A stretch of DNA of 18,781 nucleotides, from positions 1 to 18,781 of the forward strand of contig JAEWDP010000026.1 in NCBI GenBank assembly GCA_023390055.1, written 5' to 3'. The notes beneath the pieces are model-generated. The model was not told the origin of the DNA, did not search any database, and saw only the letters and a program-made list of their open reading frames with translations. The position numbers and the translations under genes are program-made. Source of the stretch: Pseudomonadota bacterium (GTDB lineage Bacteria > Pseudomonadota > Alphaproteobacteria > Rhizobiales > Rhizobiaceae). Positions 1 through 7,302 of this stretch are shown in pieces (position 1 is the first letter of the stretch; every line of letters begins with the position of its first letter).

Positions 1-1
1 G

Positions 2-94
2 GATACGCTGAACGATGGCCAGAAGCTTTCATACGAACTGGTCAGCGACCGTCGTTCAGGAAAAGTTTCTGCCGACAACCTGCAGCAGGCCTGA
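2..94 (+). CDS. cold-shock (CspA-family) protein, 3' end only
   Basis: Only the last 30 codons plus TGA are in the window; the 5' part lies before position 1. The visible peptide starts DTLNDGQKLSYELVSDRR and ends SADNLQQA. This is the typical C-terminal end of CspA-family proteins: the last beta strand of the OB fold, with the G-K-x-SA-x-NL ending. Family members are small cytoplasmic proteins that bind single-stranded RNA or DNA and act as RNA chaperones in the cold or in stationary phase. A strong Rho-independent terminator begins 17 nt after the stop codon, so this is the end of its transcript. Rhizobia carry several csp paralogues and the fragment does not show which one this is. Confidence 0.85.
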   Translation, partial: DTLNDGQKLSYELVSDRRSGKVSADNLQQA

Positions 95-111
95 TCCGAA
101 TTGCGCACGGA

Positions 112-140
112 TGAAAAGGCCGGCAGAATCGGCCTTTTCA
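112..140 (+). terminator. Rho-independent terminator of the cold-shock gene
   Basis: An 11-bp perfect inverted repeat (TGAAAAGGCCG / CGGCCTTTTCA) encloses a 7-nt loop. The stem contains GGCCG followed by TTTT on the plus strand. It lies 17 nt after the csp stop codon. Confidence 0.85.
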
Positions 141-252
141 GATGCTCTCTTGTAAATGCCAGGAGAAACTACCATCTAAAGGTCAACGGTATTTCGGCGC
201 AATGACGAATGCGGGAAACCGCGCCACTACCAGGAAGTTGGCATATTCGTGA

Positions 253-269
253 TTAACGAAGTGTTAACC
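253..269. promoter_or_regulatory. CtrA-type box (TTAA-N7-TTAACC)
   Basis: The sequence TTAACGAAGTGTTAACC matches the full CtrA consensus TTAA-N7-TTAA(CC) known from alphaproteobacterial cell-cycle promoters. It stands in a gene-free gap upstream of a structured stretch that ends in a terminator. No protein gene starts just downstream, so the target would be a short transcript, or the match is accidental. The box itself is read directly from the sequence; binding by CtrA is inferred. Confidence 0.45.
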
Positions 270-416
270 ATTCATGGTGATGATGAGCGTCATGATTGCG
301 GCAGGCTTGAGCCGGACGCGAGCGCATTGAAATACCTATCCCGATTGTGGGTGACCACGGATGTACTGGCACCATTATAATCGGGTGTAGAAAAGGTCGG
401 GCCTGACCGGCCTTTT
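270..416 (+). ncRNA. candidate small structured RNA between csp and the M20 gene
   Basis: There is no convincing ORF here; the ATG at 274 opens only an 18-codon frame. The stretch can fold: CCCGATT (340-346) pairs with AATCGGG (379-385), and GGTG (350-353) pairs with CACC (370-373) inside it. A terminator hairpin with a T-run follows immediately (391-416). The csp terminator lies upstream, so this terminator needs a separate plus-strand transcript, or it serves as a second barrier to minus-strand transcription. The 5' end is unknown; a start just after the CtrA-type box is a guess. I do not recognise an RNA family. Upstream, 141-252 holds only a small GCGG-GAAA-CCGC hairpin (211-222). Confidence 0.3.
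391..416 (+). terminator. Rho-independent terminator, probably bidirectional
   Basis: AAAAGGTCGG (391-400) pairs with CCGGCCTTTT (407-416) through one G-U pair across a 6-nt loop, and five T residues end the hairpin on the plus strand. On the other strand the hairpin also ends in TTTT. Confidence 0.7.
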
Positions 417-422
417 TGGTTT

Positions 423-452
423 AAAGGGAGCGGATGGATGTCCGCTCCCTTT
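423..452 (-). terminator. Rho-independent terminator of the M20 peptidase gene
   Basis: A perfect 12-bp inverted repeat (AAAGGGAGCGGA / TCCGCTCCCTTT) with a 6-nt loop begins 10 nt beyond the stop codon of the minus-strand M20 gene. On the minus strand the stem ends in TTT. Confidence 0.8.
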
Positions 453-462
453 GTCGCATTGG

Positions 463-1851
463 CTACAGGGACAGGGCTTCGATGATGCGGATCCACGAGC
501 GGATCCCCTTATGGAAAGACTTCAGCTCATACTTCTCGTTTGGTGAATGGATACGATCATCCACGAGCCCGAAGCCGACAAGCAGGGAATCCATGCCGAG
601 CATTTTTTGAAAATCGCCGACGATTGGAATGGAGCCCCCCATGCCGATAACGACCGCGGGTTTCGCCCATTCGTCGGACAATGCGTGTTTTGCCTTGGTC
701 AGCACAGGTGAATCATAGGAGAGCTGGATCGCCGGAGAGCCTCCGTGCTCATGAAATTCAACCGAACAATCGGAAGGCAACCGTGAGCGCACATATGCCC
801 GGAACGCGTCGCGAATGCTGGCAGGATCTTGCTGGCCGACAAGCCGGAATGAAACCTTCGCCGATGCCTTGGCGGCGATTACTGTCTTGAATCCCTCGCC
901 GGTATATCCACCCCAGAGACCATTTACCTCGCAGGTTGGTCGCGCCCAGACGAGTTCGAGCACCGAACGACCCTTTTCGCCGGCCGGTACGGAAAGACCG
1001 ACCTCGCCCAGGAGCTTTTCTGCTGTCGGAGCAAGCTTATCCCAGCTAGCCTTGATATTTTCCGGCGTTTCATCGACGCCGTCATAGAACCCTTCAAGTG
1101 TAATGCGTCCGGTATCGTCTCGCAGGCCGGCGAGGATCTCCGTCAGAATGTGGATCGGATTGGCGGCAGCTCCACCGAAAAGTCCGGAATGAAGATCACG
1201 GTCTGCTGCCGTAATGGTGACTTCTTCACCGACCAGGCCTCGCAGTGCAGCTGCGATGGCAGGCGTGTCACGATCCCACATGCTTGTATCGCAGACGAGT
1301 GCGCAGCTTGCCTTCAGTTCCTCGGCATTTGCCTCGAGAAACGGCTTCAGTGATGGCGAGCCGGACTCCTCTTCCCCTTCAAACAGGATCGTGATGCGCA
1401 ATGGCAGACTACCGTGAATTTCCTTGTAGGCGCGGCAGGCCTCCACAAAGGTCATCAACTGTCCCTTATCGTCGGCAGTTCCGCGCCCGGTCAGAACTTT
1501 GCGACCGCCCCCAAGGTCTTTGACGGATGGTGAGAAGGGATCGTTGTCCCAAAGTTCGATCGGGTCGACGGGCTGAACGTCGTAGTGGCCATAGAAAAGA
1601 ACATGAGGTGCGTCGGGCGTGGAGCCATCATGATGGGCAACAACCATTGGGTGGCCGGGTGTTTCACGCAATGATGCGTCGAAGCCGATCTCGCTCAAAG
1701 CGGTGACCAGCCACTCGGCCGCGACCCGGCATTCTGCCTTGTATGCTGGGTCGGTAGAAATTGATTTGATGCGAACAAGGTCAAAGAGACGTTTTAGGCT
1801 CTGTTCCAGATTCTGGTCGGCACGGTCGAGGATTGAGGGAAGGTCGGTCAT
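463..1851 (-). CDS. M20-family metallopeptidase (dipeptidase-like)
   Basis: The 462-residue product is the usual size for M20 dipeptidases of the ArgE/DapE/CNDP-like group: cytoplasmic enzymes with two metal ions, mostly zinc, that cleave dipeptides or N-acyl amino acids. Visible motifs, numbered from the chosen start, are YGHYD (metal His89 and catalytic Asp91), GRGTADDKG (bridging Asp127 or 128), FEGEEESGS (acidic cluster 160-162), a conserved D188, DLHSG (H221, start of the dimerisation lid domain) and a C-terminal RIHSPNEKYE metal His. The start is placed at ATG 1851 because AGGA sits 6 nt upstream; a TTG 18 nt further out opens the same frame but has no clear ribosome site. The gene stands alone, with its own terminator at 423-452. 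The substrate cannot be told from the sequence. Confidence 0.9.
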   Translation of the reverse strand: MTDLPSILDRADQNLEQSLKRLFDLVRIKSISTDPAYKAECRVAAEWLVTALSEIGFDASLRETPGHPMVVAHHDGSTPDAPHVLFYGHYDVQPVDPIELWDNDPFSPSVKDLGGGRKVLTGRGTADDKGQLMTFVEACRAYKEIHGSLPLRITILFEGEEESGSPSLKPFLEANAEELKASCALVCDTSMWDRDTPAIAAALRGLVGEEVTITAADRDLHSGLFGGAAANPIHILTEILAGLRDDTGRITLEGFYDGVDETPENIKASWDKLAPTAEKLLGEVGLSVPAGEKGRSVLELVWARPTCEVNGLWGGYTGEGFKTVIAAKASAKVSFRLVGQQDPASIRDAFRAYVRSRLPSDCSVEFHEHGGSPAIQLSYDSPVLTKAKHALSDEWAKPAVVIGMGGSIPIVGDFQKMLGMDSLLVGFGLVDDRIHSPNEKYELKSFHKGIRSWIRIIEALSL

Positions 1852-2311
1852 AAGGGATCCTGTCTGCAATTACGGGAGCAACTCTAGAACAAAGACACAC
1901 ACCTTTCGAGGTCCGCCATGCCAAGAAACTGGAACTTGTATACATTCTTTGTGGTTGTCTCTGGCAAGTGCGGAAATGCCGTTCGTCAGTGTGTAAGGGG
2001 TAGTGCGCTCGCCATGTTCGACATACTGCCTGGCGATCCGAAAGGTGTTACCCGGTATCGGCAAAGAAGTATGGAGCGACCATCGTGTCGCTTAGGAGGG
2101 CGACCGGAGTTTGCAAGATCGGGATGGAAAAGGTCCGACATGGTGAGCAATGTTGCTGTTACGCGCGAGGTGACGGCTGCGCATCGTCTTTTCATCCTCG
2201 TTCGAGCACAGGGCTCCCTCCCCATCCTTCATGTCGGGGGCAATGTTATGTTTACAGACGGAGAGACTTGGGCCGCCTCAGATCGCAGTGGAGCGCCATC
2301 ATCGTTGCGCA
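1852..2311. other. gene-free gap between the M20 gene and the sRNA
   Basis: No coding region is convincing here. The longest open frames (1918-2316 plus, 1870-2064 minus) are composition artefacts without ribosome sites or family motifs. The minus-strand promoter of the M20 gene should lie just above 1851, but I cannot fix its -35 and -10 boxes. An 8-bp palindrome TGTATACA lies at 1937-1944. Confidence 0.5.
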
Positions 2312-2456
2312 AATAAAAACCGCCATGGCTGGGAGGGGGACAGCCATGACGGTTCGATTAATAGGACAAAGGCCCGGAGAGGGGTTAGGCCTTTGCCCGG
2401 TCTGGGGCGGCGGGGGACAAGCCTGCGACCAGACTGCGGCGTGATCAAGCGCCGGT
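2312..2456 (-). ncRNA. alpha-r7-like trans-acting small RNA (Smr7C family)
   Basis: On the minus strand, about 145 nt fold into a short 5' hairpin (GGCG/CGCC, 2438-2453) and three larger ones: GTCTGG/CCAGAC (2400-2434), CAAAGGCC/GGCCTTTG (2367-2395), and a terminator hairpin (2318-2354). Each of the three large loops is C-rich (CCCCC, CCCCTCTCC, TCCCCCTCC) and could pair with Shine-Dalgarno sequences. The strand is decided by the terminator: it is followed by TTTTTATTT on the minus strand, and its single C-A mismatch on plus becomes a G-U pair on minus. Established knowledge, from memory: alpha-r7 RNAs of Rhizobiales are about 134-159 nt, carry such anti-SD loops, and the Sinorhizobium member lies in the intergenic region beside polA. 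Length, structure and place all agree. The 5' end is estimated from a TTGAAA -35 element at 2486-2491. Confidence 0.7.
2315..2354 (-). terminator. intrinsic terminator of the sRNA
   Basis: A 14-bp stem (AACCGTCATGGCTG with CAGCCATGGCGGTT, one G-U pair) has a 9-nt loop UCCCCCUCC and is followed by a U-rich tail on the minus strand. The loop itself is a perfect anti-Shine-Dalgarno stretch. Confidence 0.8.
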
Positions 2457-2463
2457 ACACTTG

Positions 2464-2491
2464 AGATGATGAGCGCAGCAAGGCATTTCAA
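2464..2491 (-). promoter_or_regulatory. putative promoter of the sRNA
   Basis: CTTGAA/TTGAAA (around 2486-2491) resembles the CTTGAC-type -35 of alphaproteobacterial housekeeping promoters. The -10 region 16-17 nt further on (TCATCT) is weak. The placement rests mainly on the distance to the first hairpin. Confidence 0.35.
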
Positions 2492-2594
2492 GGGAGGCCA
2501 TGTTACAAATCAGTAACGTTGCGGTGAGACCTTATCGAAGGGAAGAAAGAAGTTTTCATGGACGGCCCGAGTGGCTCACGCTATTCCATAGCCT

Positions 2595-5558
2595 ATGAAA
2601 AAAGGCGATCATCTCTTCCTCGTTGACGGTTCTGGTTTTATTTTCCGTGCATTCCATGCTCTTCCGCCGCTTACGCGCAAATCGGATGGGCTGCCTGTGG
2701 GAGCCGTATCCGGCTTTTGCAATATGCTTTGGAAATTGCTGACGGATGCGCGCGATACCTCTGTGGGGGTAACGCCAACACATTTTGCTGTCATATTCGA
2801 TTATTCTGCCAAGACGTTTCGCAAGGAACTCTATGATGCCTACAAGGCAAATCGGTCCGAACCACCGGAAGATCTGATACCGCAGTTTGGACTGATCCGC
2901 GAGGCAACACGCGCCTTCAATTTGCCCTGTATCGAAACCGAAGGCTATGAGGCCGATGATATCATCGCGACCTACGCACGTCAGGCGGAGGCGCTTGGCG
3001 CCGACGTTACGATCATTTCATCTGATAAGGATCTGATGCAGCTCGTGACGCCGAATGTTCACATGTACGATAGCATGAAGGACAAGCAGATCGGTGTCCC
3101 GGAAGTCATTGAAAAGTGGGGTGTGTCGCCCGAGAAGATGATTGATCTGCAGGCCATGGTCGGAGATTCAGTCGACAATGTCCCGGGCATTCCAGGGATT
3201 GGGCCGAAAACAGCTGCACAACTCCTTGATGAGTATGGAGATCTCGATACGCTGCTTGAGCGCGCCGAAAACATCAAGCAGGTCAAGCGACGAGAAAATA
3301 TCATCGCCAACGCAGATCTTGCCCGTCTGTCGCGCCAACTTGTGACGCTGAGCATAGACGTACCGTTGGAGGTGCCCCTGAACGGACTGGTTCTCGAGCC
3401 GCAGAACGGTCCGAAGCTGATCGCATTTTTGAAGGCGATGCAGTTCACGACACTGACGCGTCGTGTTGCCGACGCCTGTGATTGCGATGCCAGTGTGGTT
3501 GAACCGGCAGACGTGAAGGTCGTGTGGGGTGCGAGCGCTCGCGGTCCGGATCTCGATGCCGCTACCAACTCTGGTGCGGTTGACAGTCAGCCAGGGGAGG
3601 CCGCTCGTGACGTCTATGGCACATCGACGCCATTCGACCTTGCGATGGCTCGAGGAGAGGCATTTGCGAGCGCAAAGGTGGACAAGAGTTCCTACGTCAT
3701 ACTTGACGACATAGAGGATCTTGATGATTGGGTGCGCGCTGCCCGAGAGACCGGCCAGGTCGCGCTCGAGATAGAAGGCAGCGCTGTTGATCCGATGCAG
3801 GCGGAGATTGTCGGAATCTCACTTGCCGTGACAAATAACCTGCACGACCCCGTCGGCCTTGATATTCGCGCAGCCTATGTTCCGTTTGCTCACAAGACCG
3901 GCAGCAACGACCTTCTTGGGGATGGATTAGCCGACAACCAGTTGACCTTCCAAGAAGTCATTCAGCGATTGAAGCCTCTTTTTGAAGACACCTCTGTTTT
4001 GAAGATCGGCCATAACCTGAAATTTGCCTATCTGCTTTTGAAGCGCAACGGGGTCGAGATCAGCAGTTATGACGATGTGATGCTGATGTCCTACGTGCTT
4101 GAGGCAGGTGAGGGTGGGCACAGCCTTGCTTCACTGTGCGACCGCTGGCTTGATCATATGCCCGCATCGCTCAAGGATGTTGTTGGCAGCGGCAAGTCCA
4201 CACTCACATTCGACCACGTTCCAATTGAGAAAGCCGGTGTCTATGCAGCCGAGAAGGCCGATGTGGCGCTCAGGCTCTTCATGGTTTTGAAGCCGCGCCT
4301 TATGGCAGATCGGCTTTTGCGCGTTTACGAACGGCTGGAACGGCCGATGGTCGCGACATTGGCCCAGATGGAAGATCGTGGCATTGCTATTGACCGGCAG
4401 ATTCTGGCACGATTGTCCGGAGAACTGGCTCAGAAGGCTGCTGCGATTGAAGGGGAGATTTACGAGATTGCCGGTGAGCGTTTTACAATAGGCTCGCCTA
4501 AGCAGCTTGGAGAAGTTCTGTTCGGCAAGATGGGTTTGCCAGGAGGAGCCAAGACCAAGACCGGCCAATGGTCTACCTCTGCTCAAGTTCTGGAGGATCT
4601 GGCTGCGGAAGGGATGCTCTTGCCGCGCAAGATCATTGACTGGCGGCAGATGACCAAACTCAAGTCCACGTATACCGATGCCTTGCCGGGTCATGTTCAT
4701 CCTGGGACATTGAGGGTACACACCTCATACTCACTGGCATCCACAACGACAGGACGCCTGTCATCAGTCGAACCGAACCTCCAGAACATTCCTGTTCGCA
4801 CAACCGAAGGCCGTAAGATCCGGGCGGCATTTATCGCAGCACCGGGTTGCAAGCTGGTGTCGGCGGACTATAGCCAGATCGAATTGCGCGTTCTGGCACA
4901 TGTTGCAGATATTCCGCAATTGCGTCAGGCTTTTGAGGACGAAATAGACATTCACGCCATGACGGCTTCGGAAATGTTCGGCGTTCCGGTAGAAGGCATG
5001 CCAAGCGAGGTCCGAAGACGGGCAAAGGCGATTAACTTTGGTATCATTTACGGGATATCTGCCTTCGGACTGGCAAATCAGCTTTCGATAGAACGCTCGG
5101 AAGCAAGTGAATATATCAAGAAGTACTTCGAGCGCTTTCCAGGTATTCGGGACTATATGGAGAGTACGAAGGCCTATGCGCGTGAGCATGGCTATGTGGA
5201 AACGATCTTTGGCCGCCGTGCGCACTATCCGGATATTCGTTCCTCCAACCCGCAGGTCCGGGCTTTTAACGAACGTGCCGCGATCAATGCACCGATCCAG
5301 GGGTCCGCAGCCGATATTATCCGTCGTGCGATGGTCAAGATGGAACCGGCTCTGGATGCGGCGGGGCTCACGACAACAGCCAACATGTTGTTGCAGGTCC
5401 ATGATGAACTGATCTTCGAAGTCGAAGATGCAATGGTCGAAATGGCTCTTCCCGTAATTGTCGCGACAATGGAGCAGGCCGCCATGCCAGCCCTCGATAT
5501 GCGCGTACCACTAAAGGTTGACGCAAGGGCTGCCTCGAACTGGGATGAGGCCCACTAA
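2595..5558 (+). CDS. polA: DNA polymerase I with a degenerate proofreading site
   Basis: This 987-residue protein has all three Pol I domains. The 5' nuclease (about 1-290) keeps EADDIIATYA, SSDKDLMQLV and GDSVDNVPGIPGIGPKTA. The polymerase domain (about 600-987) keeps motif A SADYSQIELR (D758), motif B RRRAKAINFGIIYG and motif C QVHDELIFE (D937), so gap filling and Okazaki-fragment maturation should work. The middle 3'-5' exonuclease domain (about 370-590) keeps its fold sequence but not its metal ligands. The E. coli positions D355, E357, D424 and D501 correspond here to E392, E394, A478 (NLKFA) and K554 (YAAEKADV). Proofreading is therefore probably lost; this is inferred from alignment by eye. 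The gene has no strong Shine-Dalgarno. Its 3' end overlaps the convergent phnN by 4 nt. Confidence 0.97.
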   Translation: MKKGDHLFLVDGSGFIFRAFHALPPLTRKSDGLPVGAVSGFCNMLWKLLTDARDTSVGVTPTHFAVIFDYSAKTFRKELYDAYKANRSEPPEDLIPQFGLIREATRAFNLPCIETEGYEADDIIATYARQAEALGADVTIISSDKDLMQLVTPNVHMYDSMKDKQIGVPEVIEKWGVSPEKMIDLQAMVGDSVDNVPGIPGIGPKTAAQLLDEYGDLDTLLERAENIKQVKRRENIIANADLARLSRQLVTLSIDVPLEVPLNGLVLEPQNGPKLIAFLKAMQFTTLTRRVADACDCDASVVEPADVKVVWGASARGPDLDAATNSGAVDSQPGEAARDVYGTSTPFDLAMARGEAFASAKVDKSSYVILDDIEDLDDWVRAARETGQVALEIEGSAVDPMQAEIVGISLAVTNNLHDPVGLDIRAAYVPFAHKTGSNDLLGDGLADNQLTFQEVIQRLKPLFEDTSVLKIGHNLKFAYLLLKRNGVEISSYDDVMLMSYVLEAGEGGHSLASLCDRWLDHMPASLKDVVGSGKSTLTFDHVPIEKAGVYAAEKADVALRLFMVLKPRLMADRLLRVYERLERPMVATLAQMEDRGIAIDRQILARLSGELAQKAAAIEGEIYEIAGERFTIGSPKQLGEVLFGKMGLPGGAKTKTGQWSTSAQVLEDLAAEGMLLPRKIIDWRQMTKLKSTYTDALPGHVHPGTLRVHTSYSLASTTTGRLSSVEPNLQNIPVRTTEGRKIRAAFIAAPGCKLVSADYSQIELRVLAHVADIPQLRQAFEDEIDIHAMTASEMFGVPVEGMPSEVRRRAKAINFGIIYGISAFGLANQLSIERSEASEYIKKYFERFPGIRDYMESTKAYAREHGYVETIFGRRAHYPDIRSSNPQVRAFNERAAINAPIQGSAADIIRRAMVKMEPALDAAGLTTTANMLLQVHDELIFEVEDAMVEMALPVIVATMEQAAMPALDMRVPLKVDARAASNWDEAH

Positions 5559-6166
5559 GTCTGCTTCGGTTCGTCTTGAATCGGCAGAAACCGGGCGAGA
5601 ACATTGACCAGGGCTGTCCCCGCATCATCGATCGATCCACTATTGTCGATCGTCACGATGCCGTCGTCAACGGGAAGGAGAACGGCGCGTCGCTTTAGTC
5701 TTTGCAAGACCTCGGCATGCGTTTCCCGACCGCGCTTCTCAAGGCGTGTGGCGAGTATCTCCGGCCGTGCAGTAATGTTCACCACGGTCAGTGAGGGGAA
5801 CACAGCCCTGAAACGGGGCAGGGCTTCCCGAGAGCCATTGGCAATGACGAGTTTGCCAAGTGCAATACGATCTTGAGCCTCGGATGGTATGCCGTAGTGA
5901 AGTCCATGGGCCTGCCAGTTCACGGCAAAGCGTCCAGCCTCGCTCATACGGTCAAATTCGGCCCTGGAGACGGCATCGTGGTCTTCGCCACCGCAATCGC
6001 GTGCGCGCGTGATGACACGGCGAACGAAGTACACGTCTTCATGCAGGTCCAGCCGATTGCGGGCGTAAGCGATCAACGTGTCCTTGCCCGCACCACTGGC
6101 ACCAACGATGACGACCAGGTGGCCACGACGTAGACGGTTCTCCGTGGCGGTGTCATTGGTCATCAT
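5555..6166 (-). CDS. phnN: ribose 1,5-bisphosphate phosphokinase
   Basis: PhnN phosphorylates ribose 1,5-bisphosphate with ATP to give PRPP, which closes the ribose branch of the C-P lyase pathway in the cytoplasm. The 203-residue product starts with a guanylate-kinase-like P-loop (GASGAGKDT) and has the family's RVITR segment and a basic C-terminal half (RLEKRGRE, RLKRRA). The start is put at ATG 6166, where ATGA couples it to the phnM stop; an upstream ATG at 6190 would overlap phnM more and is less likely. It is the last gene of the phn series. Its TAG overlaps the polA TAA (shared bases 5555-5558), and no terminator is visible between them. Confidence 0.92.
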   Translation of the reverse strand: MMTNDTATENRLRRGHLVVIVGASGAGKDTLIAYARNRLDLHEDVYFVRRVITRARDCGGEDHDAVSRAEFDRMSEAGRFAVNWQAHGLHYGIPSEAQDRIALGKLVIANGSREALPRFRAVFPSLTVVNITARPEILATRLEKRGRETHAEVLQRLKRRAVLLPVDDGIVTIDNSGSIDDAGTALVNVLARFLPIQDEPKQT

Positions 6167-7302
6167 GCTACGCGCCGGCCTTCCCTCCATGTCGCACGGA
6201 CCACCGGAACACCATTACTTCGATGCACGCGAACGAGGTCGGCACGTAAGCCTGGTGCAATTTGGCCGCGGTCGTCCAGGCCGACGGTTCGAGCAGGTGT
6301 CGTGGTCACCATGGCAATGGCCCGGGGAAGATCGATCGTGTCAACCTCGTCGGCAAGAACGAATGGCGCGTGTAACAGACTGAGCGGAACATAGTCGGAG
6401 GACAAAACATCCAGCACCCCGCGTTCAGCCAGATCACGCGCAGCAATGTTGCCTGAGTGTGATTTGCCACGAACAATGTTGGGGGCACCCATCAACACGC
6501 TCATTCCTGCCGTATGAGATGCTTCTGCGGCATCGAAACTAGTCGGAAATTCTGCCAGTCGCACGCCGTGGCTGATGGCTTCTTCCACGTGGTCGAGTGT
6601 GGCATCGTCATGGCTTGCAACAGTAATTCCGCTCCTGGCGCATTTTTGCGCCAGCGCGTTCCGGTGATTTGTGGAGTATCTTGCCGAAGCTTCCTGACGA
6701 CGCGTCACGAAATGGACAAAGGCCTCGTCACTCAGGCCACGCTTCTCCTTGTAGTAAAGAACATACTGGTCCATGGACTGGAACTGGCGTTGGCCAGGGG
6801 CATGGTCCATCAGCGACACCAGCCGGACAAAGGGGTCATTTTCGAAGTCGTCGAAGTGCTGAAGGACGTTTGCCGAAGAGACTTCACAGCGCAGATGGAA
6901 GAGATGTTCGGCACGAAGCCTTCCCTCTTCCTGTGCCGCCTTTATGGCGTCAGCCAGATCACGCATTTCGCCTCTGTCGAACCCCCCATCCTCATCGGAA
7001 CCCATGCGCAGGCAGTCGAAGACGGTGGTAATGCCTGATGTTGCAACCTGTGCATCATGGGCCTGAATTGCTGCTGTCGTGTTCCAGCGCACTCCGGGGC
7101 GCGGCGAGTAATGCTGCTCGAGATGATCTGTATGAAGTTCGATCAGGCCCGGAATGAGGTAATCCCCTTCCAGGTCGTCACCTTTGCGTACCGGGCCTTC
7201 GGATATGTCTGCGATCTGGCCGTTCCGTATCAGCACGGAACCGGAAAGTAATTGGTCTTCAAGGACGATCCGGGCATTTGTCAAAACGGACTCGGTATTC
7301 AT
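6163..7302 (-). CDS. phnM: RPnTP hydrolase (alpha-D-ribose 1-methylphosphonate 5-triphosphate diphosphatase)
   Basis: PhnM is an amidohydrolase-superfamily enzyme that removes diphosphate from alkylphosphonate ribosyl triphosphate, making the substrate of PhnJ. The 379-residue product begins with a beta-sandwich strand region and has the metal motif PGLIELHTDHLEQH (His57, Asp59), the central SHDDATLDHVEEA stretch, MGAPN, and SSDYVPLSLL near the C-terminus, as expected for PhnM. Its start codon overlaps the DUF1045 stop (ATGA), and its own stop overlaps the phnN start in the same way, so the three genes are translationally coupled. Length and motifs are normal for the family. Confidence 0.95.
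   Translation of the reverse strand: MNTESVLTNARIVLEDQLLSGSVLIRNGQIADISEGPVRKGDDLEGDYLIPGLIELHTDHLEQHYSPRPGVRWNTTAAIQAHDAQVATSGITTVFDCLRMGSDEDGGFDRGEMRDLADAIKAAQEEGRLRAEHLFHLRCEVSSANVLQHFDDFENDPFVRLVSLMDHAPGQRQFQSMDQYVLYYKEKRGLSDEAFVHFVTRRQEASARYSTNHRNALAQKCARSGITVASHDDATLDHVEEAISHGVRLAEFPTSFDAAEASHTAGMSVLMGAPNIVRGKSHSGNIAARDLAERGVLDVLSSDYVPLSLLHAPFVLADEVDTIDLPRAIAMVTTTPARTVGLDDRGQIAPGLRADLVRVHRSNGVPVVRATWREGRRVA

Noticed and set aside
290..496. 68-codon minus-strand ORF over the terminators
   Set aside because: It spans two intrinsic terminators and the end of the M20 gene, so it cannot be a real gene.
1937..1944. Palindrome TGTATACA as a regulator site for the M20 gene
   Set aside because: Too short and isolated to assign; an 8-bp palindrome is expected by chance in this length.
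1918..2316. 132-codon plus-strand ORF in the M20-polA gap
   Set aside because: No ribosome site, no family motif and erratic composition; it also runs into the sRNA terminator.
2502..2517. Inverted repeat GTTAC-N6-GTAAC upstream of polA as an operator
   Set aside because: Five-base arms without a linked promoter element or regulator gene; not enough to call a site.
4764..5402. 212-codon minus-strand ORF inside polA
   Set aside because: It is opposite the conserved polymerase domain, whose reading frame carries all motifs; nothing supports the mirror frame.
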